In this document: positions 19,308-28,594 of the stretch, one piece after another | Position numbering within the stretch: position 1 is the stretch's first letter | Layout of the letters: every line of letters begins with the position of its first letter | Assembly: GCF_030908385.1 (NCBI RefSeq) | Contig: NZ_CP133091.1 | Location: 717,501 to 781,500 of the forward strand | Direction: 5' to 3' | DNA: 64,000 nucleotides | Source: Mangrovimonas sp. YM274 | GTDB taxonomy: Bacteria > Bacteroidota > Bacteroidia > Flavobacteriales > Flavobacteriaceae | Notes under the pieces: model-generated | Told to the model about the DNA's origin: nothing | Databases searched by the model: none | Seen by the model: the letters and a program-made list of their open reading frames with translations, nothing else | Program-made: the position numbers and the translations under genes

Positions 19308-22300
19308 ATGTGGGCAAATAGAGCAGTATTCTTCACAATTTTCTTTCTGTTGATATCTACTTTGGCTACTAGCCAGAACATTCAAAACGATTTTGAAGTA
19401 AGCTATTTTGATATTAAAAAAGGGCCTTGGGCCCGGGTTTATGATATGTACAAGGACCACAATAATTTTTTGTGGTTAGCTACTTCTTTGGGACTATATA
19501 GGTTTGACGGTAGAGAATATAAACGCTACGCAAAGGATTCCCGTAAAGCCAATACGCTCCCTAACAACCTTATTTATACTGTTTGTGAGGATAATTACAA
19601 TCGTCTTTGGGTAGCTGGTTTCGATTTTGATCTGGCTTATTTAGATAGAAGTACTGACACTTTTACCGAAGTAGATTTAGATGGCTTTCAGGAATTGGGA
19701 GGGCATGTTTTTGACATTATTTTAGGAGCTGAAGACCAATTGCTACTTCTTACTAGAGGGGCTGGCTTAGTGGAGTTTGCTAACTTTGGTAAGCCAAACA
19801 ATTTATTGAAATATCATTGTAAGGATCTAATTTTTTTCTCAGCCAAGATAGATGGTCACGGGAAGATTTGGCTTGGTACCAATCAAGGGGTATACTCTAT
19901 TTCAAATCCAAATGATATTGAGGGAACTTTTAAAAAAGAATTGGAATTAGAGGGAGAAATCCATTCGATAGAAATATATAAAAACAAGTTGCTTCTCGGA
20001 GCCAACTTAGGTTTTTATATGTACAATTTGGACACTTCAAAGTTGAAAGAAATCGAGTTGCCATTTTATCAAAATAGTCCAGGCATTGTAAGAAATGGTA
20101 TTGTGCCTGTAGAAGGTAGTAAATTTTGGATTTCCATAGCTTGTAAAATTTTGGAGTTTGATGCAGGTCCTGAAACGTTTAAAGATAATATTACTACTAC
20201 TAATAATAATTTGCCCTTTGCAGGATATGGTACTTTACTAAATTTTGGAAACAACCAGATAATATCTGTATTTAGAAAAGGCTTGTATTTGTTTGATTTG
20301 AATCCATCCACTTTTGGGAATATAGGTATCTACGACCTCAATGATGAAGCTTCGGAATGGGGTGCTGTACTTTCCATATTTGGGGATTCTGGGGATCTGT
20401 GGTATGGGAAATTTGAGGGTGGTCTGTGTTTAAGGCGTGATGGCAAGGAGTATTATTATAGCTTAGATGGTGTACATGGCAAACAACAAAAGGGGTATCC
20501 TCAAGTGCTGTGTTTTGCCAAGGATTCTATTCGGAATAAAATCTGGTATGGTGGAAATTTTGGATTGGGATATATAGATCTGGATACTTTTGATCCTGAA
20601 TTTCCAAAACTCAATACCTTTTCTGGGGTAAGTAAAGAATTGTCTTTACTTGGAATAAACAGAATTTCGTGTATTCAAGTAGATACAAATGGAATGGTTT
20701 GGATTGGAGCTTCAGGACATGGAATTTATAATATTTTTGAAATGGAAAATGGAAGCTTTGAAGTTAACCATTTAGAGGCCACCTCTCAATCCATAAAAAA
20801 TAAGCTTACCAATTACCCAACTTCTCTATTATTAAATGGCAAATCTCTTTGGGTAGGGACTGTAGGAGGAGGACTCTTGAGTTTGGAAGTGTCTTCAGAT
20901 AACAAATCAGCTGAAATGTTAGGGCATTACACAAAAAGCTTGGATCCGCAGTCCATTTGTTCAGATTTTATTTTGGATATTGTTTTGGATAGTCAAGGAG
21001 ACTTATGGGTTTCAACCTTTGGAGGTCTTAGTGAGTATTTGGGCCATGGTAAGTTCAAGTCCTGGCAGGAAATCCCTAATGTTAGTAACCCTGTCTTCCT
21101 AAGTTTGTTGAGTGACAATCAAAATAATATTTGGCTCACCACCTATGGAGAGGGACTTATAAAATATAATCCTAAAACCGATGAATTTCAGCAATATGGA
21201 GCCACGGAGGGTATTAAGAATTATGATTGGTCCAAGGGAAGGTTTAAAGGGGAAGATGGACGTTTGTATTTTGCAGGTGATTATGGAGTTACTTATTTTA
21301 ACCCTGAAGATATAGACGCGTTTATCTCTAAAAAAAGGATTTATTTATCTGATATTAAAGGCAGAAAGAGTGATGAACAATGGGCATCGGGAACAGAACT
21401 TTCCCCACAGATTAATCTTATCCATGATCAATTTCCGTTACAGTTGCATTTTTCAACGCTTGGGTATTCAACAGAAGAACTAGAAAATCTTTATTATCGC
21501 ATCACTCCTGGTAACGATAATTGGAGTAAAATGGTGGGGACGGATTTACAACTGATAGATTTACCTGCTGGCACCTATGCTTTGGAAGTTAATGGAGGCA
21601 ATTATCAAGGGCTTTGGGATAAAACTCCTTTTGCGGTGCAATTGGATGTTACAGGGCCTTGGTGGAGTTCAAGCTTGGCCAAAATTATCTATTTGTCCCT
21701 GATTATTTTTGGAATCTTGTTATTGTATCGGTTTTTACTTTCCAGAAAATTGGCTCTTGAGGAGTCTAGAAGATTAAAGGAAGTGAATGATTCCATGACG
21801 CATTTTTATTCTGGAATTACCCATGACTTTAGAACTCCTATAACTGTTATTTTAGGTATTACCAATTATTTAAAGGGAGAAATACCCAAGACGTATAGTC
21901 CCAATTTAAGTTTGATAGAGAAGAGTGCCTCAAATTTGGTGCAGATGGTAGATAATATTATTGAATTGTCAAGAAATGAAAAAGGTTTGATGAGTCAACA
22001 AATGATTCAAGCCGATATTATTGCTTATATACTTTATCTTTCTTCTAGTTACCAAACTTTAGCAGAATTAAAACACATCAATTTTAACATAGACGTTAAA
22101 GAGGAATTCGTGGTTATGGATTTTGATAAAAACCATATAAAAGGTATTCTCGGCAACCTGTTGTCTAATGCCATAAAGTTTACTCCGAATGGAGGAAAGA
22201 TATCCTTAGTTGTGGGGAGAGAAGTTAGTAATTTGAATATAACAATTACAGATTCTGGGATTGGCGTTCCTTTAGAGGAGCAGAATAGGATTTTCGAAAA

Positions 22301-23297
22301 ATATTACCAATCCAAAAACGCTAGTAAAATATCAGAGAAAGGCTCAGGAATTGGGCTGTCATTAACAAAACAGTATGTTGAAATTTTAAAGGGGACTATC
22401 AAATTGGAAAGTTTGCCAGATGTTGGAACAAAGGTTGAGTTGTCAATTCCAATCCATAATAATGCTGAGTATCTTCAAGATTTTTTAGAGTGCAATAGGG
22501 AGGTTGATAAGGATAGAAATGAAAACTTAACACAGTTTCAAGAGTTGGACAAACAAAAACCAAACATCTTAGTAATAGAGGATCATGAAGATGTGAGAAC
22601 GTATCTGAGATTACTTCTAAAAGATATATATGATGTTATAATGGCAACTAATGGAGAGGAAGGAATAGAGTTGGCCAATACCTATGTGCCAGAGCTTATT
22701 TTGTGTGATGTTATGCTACCAGATATTGATGGTTTTCAGGTAACGGAAAATCTCAAGTTAGGGAGTAAGACGGACCATATTCCCATTGTAATGTTAACTG
22801 CAAAGGCTGGACATGCCAGTAAATTAAATGGCTTTCATAAAGGGGCTGATGCCTATCTCACCAAACCTTTTGATGAGAAAGAATTGTTTGCTGTAATTGA
22901 AGGCTTGTTAAAAACTAGAGAATGCTTAGAGAATAAATCTGTTGGATTGACATCATCCATTAAAAATGGACATTTAGAAAATTCGCATCTTCAATTTGTG
23001 GAGGAGGTAAATCAAACGTTATTCAGTAATTATCAGGACACCAAATTTGGTCCAAAGGAATTGGCAGAACATCTAGCCATGAGTGATTCACAATTATATC
23101 GTAAAATTAAAGCTGCATTCAAGGTGTCTCCGGTTCAGTATATACGTTCCTATAGATTAAAGCAAGCCAAAGCGTTGCTTGGAAATACGAATAAAACAAT
23201 CACTGAAATCTCTTATGAAGTTGGTTTTAACGATGCGTCATATTTTTCTAAGGTTTTCAAGAGTGAATATGGACAGACCCCTACAAAATTTCAGTAA
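19308..23297 (+). CDS. Hybrid two-component system sensor kinase/AraC regulator
   Basis: This 1329-residue one-protein signalling system spans the inner membrane. A signal peptide (1-23) leads into a periplasmic two-bladed-type sensor of Reg_prop propeller repeats (about 30-690; repeated motifs such as NFLWLATSLGLYRFD and LWVAGFDF). A Y_Y_Y domain (about 700-780) and a membrane helix (about 786-806) follow. The kinase core has His839 in THDFRTPI, the N-box GNLLSNAIKFTPN, and G-boxes DSGIGVP and GSGIGLS. The receiver domain has ILVIEDHED and phospho-acceptor Asp1134 in CDVMLPDIDG. An AraC-type HTH ends the protein (about 1225-1329). All catalytic residues are present. Such proteins usually control glycan-utilisation loci, but no susC/susD pair is within the window; the nearest downstream gene is the ScyD/ScyE-like lipoprotein. 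Confidence 0.95.
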   Translation: MWANRAVFFTIFFLLISTLATSQNIQNDFEVSYFDIKKGPWARVYDMYKDHNNFLWLATSLGLYRFDGREYKRYAKDSRKANTLPNNLIYTVCEDNYNRLWVAGFDFDLAYLDRSTDTFTEVDLDGFQELGGHVFDIILGAEDQLLLLTRGAGLVEFANFGKPNNLLKYHCKDLIFFSAKIDGHGKIWLGTNQGVYSISNPNDIEGTFKKELELEGEIHSIEIYKNKLLLGANLGFYMYNLDTSKLKEIELPFYQNSPGIVRNGIVPVEGSKFWISIACKILEFDAGPETFKDNITTTNNNLPFAGYGTLLNFGNNQIISVFRKGLYLFDLNPSTFGNIGIYDLNDEASEWGAVLSIFGDSGDLWYGKFEGGLCLRRDGKEYYYSLDGVHGKQQKGYPQVLCFAKDSIRNKIWYGGNFGLGYIDLDTFDPEFPKLNTFSGVSKELSLLGINRISCIQVDTNGMVWIGASGHGIYNIFEMENGSFEVNHLEATSQSIKNKLTNYPTSLLLNGKSLWVGTVGGGLLSLEVSSDNKSAEMLGHYTKSLDPQSICSDFILDIVLDSQGDLWVSTFGGLSEYLGHGKFKSWQEIPNVSNPVFLSLLSDNQNNIWLTTYGEGLIKYNPKTDEFQQYGATEGIKNYDWSKGRFKGEDGRLYFAGDYGVTYFNPEDIDAFISKKRIYLSDIKGRKSDEQWASGTELSPQINLIHDQFPLQLHFSTLGYSTEELENLYYRITPGNDNWSKMVGTDLQLIDLPAGTYALEVNGGNYQGLWDKTPFAVQLDVTGPWWSSSLAKIIYLSLIIFGILLLYRFLLSRKLALEESRRLKEVNDSMTHFYSGITHDFRTPITVILGITNYLKGEIPKTYSPNLSLIEKSASNLVQMVDNIIELSRNEKGLMSQQMIQADIIAYILYLSSSYQTLAELKHINFNIDVKEEFVVMDFDKNHIKGILGNLLSNAIKFTPNGGKISLVVGREVSNLNITITDSGIGVPLEEQNRIFEKYYQSKNASKISEKGSGIGLSLTKQYVEILKGTIKLESLPDVGTKVELSIPIHNNAEYLQDFLECNREVDKDRNENLTQFQELDKQKPNILVIEDHEDVRTYLRLLLKDIYDVIMATNGEEGIELANTYVPELILCDVMLPDIDGFQVTENLKLGSKTDHIPIVMLTAKAGHASKLNGFHKGADAYLTKPFDEKELFAVIEGLLKTRECLENKSVGLTSSIKNGHLENSHLQFVEEVNQTLFSNYQDTKFGPKELAEHLAMSDSQLYRKIKAAFKVSPVQYIRSYRLKQAKALLGNTNKTITEISYEVGFNDASYFSKVFKSEYGQTPTKFQ

Positions 23298-23380
23298 ATA
23301 AGATTACAGAAGTAAGTGATTTCATAAGAGGAATTCTTCAACTTGAATGATTCGTTCTAATAATTGAATGAAATTTCCAA

Positions 23381-23409
23381 TTTGACGATTAACGCAAAGT
23401 GTACCTTTA
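23381..23409 (+). promoter_or_regulatory. Candidate promoter of the ScyD/ScyE-like gene
   Basis: TTTG (23381-23384) lies 17 bases upstream of TACCTTTA (23402-23409), one mismatch from TAnnTTTG. Predicted leader is about 65 bases. It would make the gene separately transcribed from the regulator. Confidence 0.4.
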
Positions 23410-23479
23410 TAAATAATTACTCCTTAGGGCCACTTGGTACTGATTGATAGCAATAAGTATAACTTAAAAACGTATCATT

Positions 23480-24571
23480 ATGTTAACCAAATGCCTTTCA
23501 CTAAAAGCTCCAATTGATTTTTTTAACACAAAATTGCTCTCGTCTATCAAGTTCAGCTTTTACTTGGTAAGTTTAGGTTTAGTGTTTTCCTGTAGTTCTA
23601 ATGAGATAACAGATTTAGAACCTGAATCCGTTATGTCTGCTTCGTCAGCAAAAGCGGCTTCCAGTCCTGGAACTCCCCAAATGATGTATGAGGGAATTAT
23701 GGGAGGAGCAGGAAGTACCATTGGACCCGGTGGCGATTTATTTGTCACAGAAACCCAAACTGGAGAAATCTCTCGATTTAATTTAAAAACCTGGGAAAAA
23801 ACAACATTTGCCAGTGGCTTGCCCACCATGATTCCAGACGTTGGAATAGGAGGTGCCATGGACATTGCTTTTATTGGAGGAACGGGATATGTGATAGTAT
23901 CTTTAGTAGGGCCTTTTTTCGGGACTCCTGATGTGGTTGGAATTTACAGAATCGATGGTCCAAGCAGTTTTACGGTGATTGCAGATCTTGGTGCATTTTC
24001 TGAGGCAAATCCTCCAAATACAAGCTACTTTTTGCCTATGGGTGTTCAATATGCTATCGACACTTATCAAGGAGGGCTTTTAGTAACGGATGGTCACCAT
24101 AACCGCGTATTGCATGTCACTACCGATGGAGAGATTACAGAAATGCGTGCCTTCCCAAATATTGTACCCACAGGATTAGCGATTTCAGGGAACAAAATTT
24201 TTATGGCCGAAGCAGGACCTATTCCCCATGATCCAGAAGATGGAAAGGTGGTCTATTTTACGGAAAATTCAACCTATGCGCCACCCGTGGCCTCAGGAGC
24301 TTCTTTATTGGTGGACGTTGAATTTGGTCGTGGCCAAAGTTTGTTTGCGATTTCTCAGGGAACATGGAATGGAATTGCAGAAGGTTCCGAAGCTTTTGAA
24401 AATACGGGAGCTTTGGTTAAGGCCAATCAAAATGGAACGTTCACTGAAATAGCCACAGGTTTAGATAGACCAACATCTCTAGAGATTGTAAAAAACACCG
24501 CTTACGTCGTAACACGTGATGGTGAAATTTGGGCCGTTGAGAATATTGCGAATGGCTCTTTTGGGAACTAG
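23480..24571 (+). CDS. ScyD/ScyE-type beta-propeller lipoprotein
   Basis: This 363-residue protein has a somewhat long N-terminus followed by a hydrophobic stretch and lipobox (FYLVSLGLVFSC, Cys near residue 38), so it should be lipid-anchored. A Ser/Ala-rich spacer leads to a propeller domain resembling the ScyD/ScyE and SMP-30/NHL families: GPGGDLFVTETQTGEISRF, GGLLVTDGHHNRVLHV and LDRPTSLEIVKNTAYVVT are successive blade motifs. The founding family members are secreted proteins of the cyanobacterial scytonemin cluster with unclear biochemical roles; that pathway is not implied here. It lies 182 bases after the hybrid regulator and may be a target of it. Confidence 0.75.
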   Translation: MLTKCLSLKAPIDFFNTKLLSSIKFSFYLVSLGLVFSCSSNEITDLEPESVMSASSAKAASSPGTPQMMYEGIMGGAGSTIGPGGDLFVTETQTGEISRFNLKTWEKTTFASGLPTMIPDVGIGGAMDIAFIGGTGYVIVSLVGPFFGTPDVVGIYRIDGPSSFTVIADLGAFSEANPPNTSYFLPMGVQYAIDTYQGGLLVTDGHHNRVLHVTTDGEITEMRAFPNIVPTGLAISGNKIFMAEAGPIPHDPEDGKVVYFTENSTYAPPVASGASLLVDVEFGRGQSLFAISQGTWNGIAEGSEAFENTGALVKANQNGTFTEIATGLDRPTSLEIVKNTAYVVTRDGEIWAVENIANGSFGN

Positions 24572-24616
24572 AAGGAATTTCCAGTTTTAAAAGATATTTT
24601 AACACTAATTAATATC

Positions 24617-24632
24617 GCCGGCTTAGGTCGGC
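24617..24632 (+). terminator. Intrinsic terminator after the ScyD/ScyE-like gene
   Basis: GCCGGC (24617-24622) pairs with GTCGGC (24627-24632) around the loop TTAG, with one G-T pair, and is followed by the T-rich TTTATTGTTT. Confidence 0.6.
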
Positions 24633-24667
24633 TTTATTGTTTAGTTTTTTCGCTGTACATTGGCCAC

Positions 24668-25591
24668 ATGAAATCCACACAGACCTATACCCAACGAATC
24701 AAAACTGAAGCCAAGCGACTTGGCTTTTTGTCTTGTGGTATCAGTGAGGCTGGATTTTTGGAGGCCGAGGCTCCTAGATTGGAACAATGGCTCCAAAACA
24801 ATATGCATGGAGAAATGCGTTATATGGAAAACCATTTTGACAAGCGTTTGGACCCAACAAAATTGGTGGAGGGTAGTAAAAGTGTCATTTCGTTGTTGCT
24901 GAATTATTACCCTGAAAAAACACAGGAGGCTACCAACTATAAACTATCAAAATATGCCTATGGAGCAGATTATCATTTTGTTATCAAAGATAAATTAAAG
25001 CAATTACTTGAGTTTATAAATGAAGATGTTGGCGAAGTCAATGGACGTGCCTTTGTAGATTCAGCACCGGTACTCGATAAGGCCTGGGCTGCTAAATCTG
25101 GTCTTGGGTGGATTGGAAAAAACAGTAACTTGCTAACCAAACAATTGGGTTCTTTCTATTTTATTGCAGAATTGATTGTTGATCTGGAACTGGAATATGA
25201 CACGCCTACAACGGACCACTGCGGAAGTTGTACGGCCTGTATAGATGCCTGCCCTACGGAGGCCATTACAAGCGCTTATGTGGTAGATGGTAGTAAATGT
25301 ATTTCCTATTTTACAATTGAATTAAAAGAGAATATTCCAACAGAATTCAAAGGGAAATTTGATAATTGGATGTTTGGCTGCGATGTTTGTCAAGACGTAT
25401 GCCCTTGGAACCGATTTTCAAAACCACATAATGAGCCCTTGTTTAACCCTCATCCCGACTTGCTTTCAATGAGCAAAACAGATTGGGAAGAAATCACCGA
25501 GGAAACCTTTAATAAAGTCTTCAAAAAGTCGGCAGTAAAGCGCACTAAATGGTCTGGATTAAAAAGAAACATTCAGTTTCTAAAAGATTAG
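24668..25591 (+). CDS. queG: Epoxyqueuosine reductase
   Basis: QueG is the cobalamin- and Fe-S-dependent enzyme that reduces epoxyqueuosine to queuosine in tRNA, the last step of queuosine synthesis. The 307-residue protein has the conserved segment [16 protein letters not shown] with the catalytic Asp (near residue 130), [10 protein letters not shown], and two [4Fe-4S] motifs: [12 protein letters not shown] starting at Cys185 and [11 protein letters not shown] starting at Cys238. It lacks the C-terminal HEAT-repeat extension of longer QueG proteins, as usual for this phylum. The start ATG at 24668 follows a terminator, so the gene is probably transcribed on its own. Confidence 0.96.
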   Translation: MKSTQTYTQRIKTEAKRLGFLSCGISEAGFLEAEAPRLEQWLQNNMHGEMRYMENHFDKRLDPTKLVEGSKSVISLLLNYYPEKTQEATNYKLSKYAYGADYHFVIKDKLKQLLEFINEDVGEVNGRAFVDSAPVLDKAWAAKSGLGWIGKNSNLLTKQLGSFYFIAELIVDLELEYDTPTTDHCGSCTACIDACPTEAITSAYVVDGSKCISYFTIELKENIPTEFKGKFDNWMFGCDVCQDVCPWNRFSKPHNEPLFNPHPDLLSMSKTDWEEITEETFNKVFKKSAVKRTKWSGLKRNIQFLKD

Positions 25592-25611
25592 AGTTTAAGA
25601 CTAAGGATTAT

Positions 25612-25619
25612 TACATTTG
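25612..25619 (+). promoter_or_regulatory. Candidate -7 box for maeB
   Basis: TACATTTG matches TAnnTTTG exactly and lies 25 bases before the ATG. No clear -33 TTTG is seen at the expected distance. Confidence 0.45.
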
Positions 25620-25644
25620 TAATTCATATTAATCCAAATTTTAT

Positions 25645-27948
25645 ATGAGCAAACAAAGCAAACGCCGTGAAGCTTTGGTGTATCACGCCAAACCAACTCC
25701 TGGGAAAATTCAAGTAGTCCCTACCAAAAAATATGCAAGTCAAAGAGATTTGTCTTTGGCCTATTCTCCTGGAGTAGCGGAACCATGTTTAGAGATCGCT
25801 AAAAAAACAGATAACGTTTATAAATATACCGCCAAAGGAAATTTGGTGGCCGTAATTTCCAACGGAACAGCCGTTTTGGGACTTGGTAATATTGGTCCGG
25901 AAGCTTCCAAACCCGTGATGGAAGGAAAAGGATTGTTATTTAAAATATTTGCAGATATCGATGTGTTCGATATTGAAGTAAATACCGAAAATATTGATGA
26001 ATTTATCCAAACGGTAAAAAACATAGCGCCTACTTTTGGAGGGATAAACCTTGAAGACATCAAAGCACCAGAAGCTTTTGAAATAGAGCGTCGCCTAAAG
26101 GAAGAGTTGGACATCCCTGTAATGCACGACGACCAACACGGAACGGCCATTATTTCTGCAGCCGCCTTAATTAATGCCTTGGAACTGGCAGAAAAGAATA
26201 TAGAAGACGTAAAGATTGTAATAAGTGGAGCTGGTGCAGCAGCTATTTCCTGTTCTAGGCTATATCAGGCCTGTGGAGCCAAATTGGAAAACATGGTGAT
26301 GCTAGATAGTAAAGGTGTCATAAGAAAGGACCGTTCAAATTTAACTCCTGAAAAGGCCGAATTTGCAACACATAGAGCCATTGATACTCTTGATGAAGCT
26401 ATGGTAGATGCCGACGTATTTATTGGACTTTCTACTGCCGATATTGTGTCGCCAGAGATGTTGAAGTCAATGTCAAGTAATCCTATTGTGTTTGCCATGT
26501 CCAATCCAGATCCAGAAATAGCTTATGACTTGGCTATCGACACAAGGGACGATATCATTATGGCTACGGGCCGTAGTGACCATCCAAACCAAGTAAACAA
26601 TGTGTTAGGATTTCCTTTTATCTTCAGAGGGGCTCTGGATGTACGTGCTACCAAGATAAACGAAGAAATGAAAATGGCTGCGGTAGAAGCTTTGGCCAAA
26701 TTGGCTAAAGAGCCTGTGCCAGAACAAGTAAATATAGCCTACGGAGAAACCCGTTTAACTTTTGGGAGAGATTATATCATTCCTAAGCCATTTGATCCAA
26801 GATTAATTGCAGAAGTGCCTCCAGCGGTGGCCAAAGCAGCCATGGATAGTGGAGTTGCCAAAGAACCTATTGTTGACTGGGAAAAATATAGAGATTCCTT
26901 AATGGAGCGTTTAGGATCAGATAACAAGGTGGTGCGATTATTATTGAATCGCGCTAAAATGGATCCGAAGCGCGTTGTCTTTGCTGAAGCAGATCAATTG
27001 GATGTGTTAAAGGCTGCCCAGATAGCCTATGAAGAAGGCATTGCGTTTCCAATACTTTTAGGCCGTAAAGATGAAATTGAAAAATTAAAAGAAGAAATAG
27101 ATTTTGATGCCGATGTACCAATTATAGATCCGAAATCGGATGAGGAATTGGAGCGCTTGAACAAATATGCAGAAGTGTATTGGAAACAACGCAAGCGTCG
27201 AGGTGTAACCCTATATTCAGCTCAAAAAGTGATGCGTCAAAGGAATTATTTTGCCGCAATGATGGTAAATGAGGGGGATGCTGATGCGCTTATTTCGGGG
27301 TATTCGCAAAGCTATCCTTCCGTAGTAAAACCAATGCTTGAGCTTATAGGTATGGCAAAAGGCGCAACCCGTGTAGCGACTACCAATTTGATGATGACCA
27401 GACGTGGCCCTATGTTTTTAAGTGATACGGCCATTAATATCGATCCGTCAGAAAAGGATTTGGCCAAGATTGCACAAATGACAGCCAAAACAGTGAAGAT
27501 GTTTGGAATGGAGCCTGTTATGGCCATGATTTCATATGCCAATTTTGGGTCCTCAACAAATGAACGCACCAACAAGGTAAGGAATGCAGTATCCTATTTG
27601 CATAGATACTATCCAGATTTGATTGTGGATGGTGAATTGCAAACAGACTTTGCTCTGAACAGTGAGATGTTGCAGGATATTTTCCCATTTTCAAAATTGG
27701 CGGGTAAAAAGGTGAATACGCTTATTTTTCCAAATCTTGATGCGGCCAATATTACTTATAAACTCTTGAAAGAGCTTAATCAAGCAGATTCTATTGGGCC
27801 TATCATGATGGGGATGAGAAAACCAGTGCATATCTTACAATTGGAGGCCAGTGTGGATGAAATTGTAAATATGACAGCCATTGCAGTAATTGATGCCCAA
27901 CAAAAAGAAAAAAGGGAGCAAGAACTCAAGGCGTCTATGGAAAAGTAA
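25645..27948 (+). CDS. maeB: NADP-dependent malic enzyme with phosphotransacetylase-like C-terminal domain
   Basis: This 767-residue enzyme decarboxylates malate to pyruvate and supplies NADPH. The malic-enzyme half (about 1-425) shows SLAYSPGVAEPCLEIAK, the metal-binding region VMHDDQHGTAIISAAAL, and the nucleotide-binding loop VISGAGAAAISCSRL. The second half (about 430-760) resembles phosphate acetyl/butyryl transferases (KRVVFAEADQLDVLKAAQIA, GATRVATTNLMM). In the MaeB family this domain is regulatory rather than catalytic. Length and domain order are typical. The order maeB-ruvA-sprA is conserved among Flavobacteria. Confidence 0.96.
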   Translation: MSKQSKRREALVYHAKPTPGKIQVVPTKKYASQRDLSLAYSPGVAEPCLEIAKKTDNVYKYTAKGNLVAVISNGTAVLGLGNIGPEASKPVMEGKGLLFKIFADIDVFDIEVNTENIDEFIQTVKNIAPTFGGINLEDIKAPEAFEIERRLKEELDIPVMHDDQHGTAIISAAALINALELAEKNIEDVKIVISGAGAAAISCSRLYQACGAKLENMVMLDSKGVIRKDRSNLTPEKAEFATHRAIDTLDEAMVDADVFIGLSTADIVSPEMLKSMSSNPIVFAMSNPDPEIAYDLAIDTRDDIIMATGRSDHPNQVNNVLGFPFIFRGALDVRATKINEEMKMAAVEALAKLAKEPVPEQVNIAYGETRLTFGRDYIIPKPFDPRLIAEVPPAVAKAAMDSGVAKEPIVDWEKYRDSLMERLGSDNKVVRLLLNRAKMDPKRVVFAEADQLDVLKAAQIAYEEGIAFPILLGRKDEIEKLKEEIDFDADVPIIDPKSDEELERLNKYAEVYWKQRKRRGVTLYSAQKVMRQRNYFAAMMVNEGDADALISGYSQSYPSVVKPMLELIGMAKGATRVATTNLMMTRRGPMFLSDTAINIDPSEKDLAKIAQMTAKTVKMFGMEPVMAMISYANFGSSTNERTNKVRNAVSYLHRYYPDLIVDGELQTDFALNSEMLQDIFPFSKLAGKKVNTLIFPNLDAANITYKLLKELNQADSIGPIMMGMRKPVHILQLEASVDEIVNMTAIAVIDAQQKEKREQELKASMEK

Positions 27949-27953
27949 CCCCC

Positions 27954-27982
27954 TTTCATTGTAAATAATTTTATTACATTTG
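27954..27982 (+). promoter_or_regulatory. Candidate promoter of ruvA-sprA
   Basis: TTTC (27954-27957), 17 bases, then a perfect TACATTTG -7 box (27975-27982), 24 bases before the ruvA ATG and just past the maeB stop. Confidence 0.55.
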
Positions 27983-28005
27983 AGAGGTTTAAATGAGGCT
28001 ATTTA

Positions 28006-28587
28006 ATGATTACACATATTCAGGGGAAACTTGTTGAGAAAAATCCAACCGAAGTTACCATAGATTGTAATGGAGTGGGCTACCTACTCCATATTTCTTT
28101 GCATACTTTCTCCAAAATTCCAGATCAAGAAAATTTAAAGTTATATACCCATCTTCAGGTAAGGGAAGATTCCCATACCTTATTTGGGTTTTCTTCTATG
28201 TCCGAAAGGGACATTTTTCGTTTGTTGATATCGGTAAGTGGTATTGGTGCAAATACGGCAAGGACCATGTTGTCCTCCTTAACGCCAAAGCAGGTTAGGG
28301 AAGGAATAGCAACTGGCGATGTGGCTTTAATACAGTCCATAAAGGGGATTGGAGCCAAAACAGCACAACGAGTTATTTTGGACTTAAAAGATAAAATTTT
28401 GAAAGTCTATGATATTGATGAACTTTCGGCCCCTCAAAGCAATACCAACAAGGATGAAGCGTTATCTGCTTTAGAAGTTCTAGGATTTAATAAAAAGCAG
28501 GCAGAGAAGGTGGTGGACAAGATTTTATCAGATCAGGCAGATGCAAGTGTGGAATCCCTTATCAAGGAGGCTTTAAAAAAATTATAA
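28006..28587 (+). CDS. ruvA: Holliday junction DNA helicase subunit RuvA
   Basis: RuvA forms the tetrameric platform that binds Holliday junctions and loads RuvB. The 193-residue protein has the N-terminal OB domain (IQGKLVEKNPTEVTIDCNGVGY), tandem helix-hairpin-helix motifs (LLISVSGIGANTARTML and LIQSIKGIGAKTAQRVI) and the C-terminal RuvB-binding three-helix domain (EALSALEVLGFNKKQAEKVV). The stop is only 7 bases before the sprA start, so ruvA is very likely cotranscribed with sprA. Confidence 0.97.
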   Translation: MITHIQGKLVEKNPTEVTIDCNGVGYLLHISLHTFSKIPDQENLKLYTHLQVREDSHTLFGFSSMSERDIFRLLISVSGIGANTARTMLSSLTPKQVREGIATGDVALIQSIKGIGAKTAQRVILDLKDKILKVYDIDELSAPQSNTNKDEALSALEVLGFNKKQAEKVVDKILSDQADASVESLIKEALKKL

Positions 28588-28594
28588 GAGAGAT

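Noticed and set aside
23480-24571. Scytonemin biosynthesis gene
   Set aside because: The similarity is to the ScyD/ScyE propeller family only. No scyA-C-type enzymes occur in the window.
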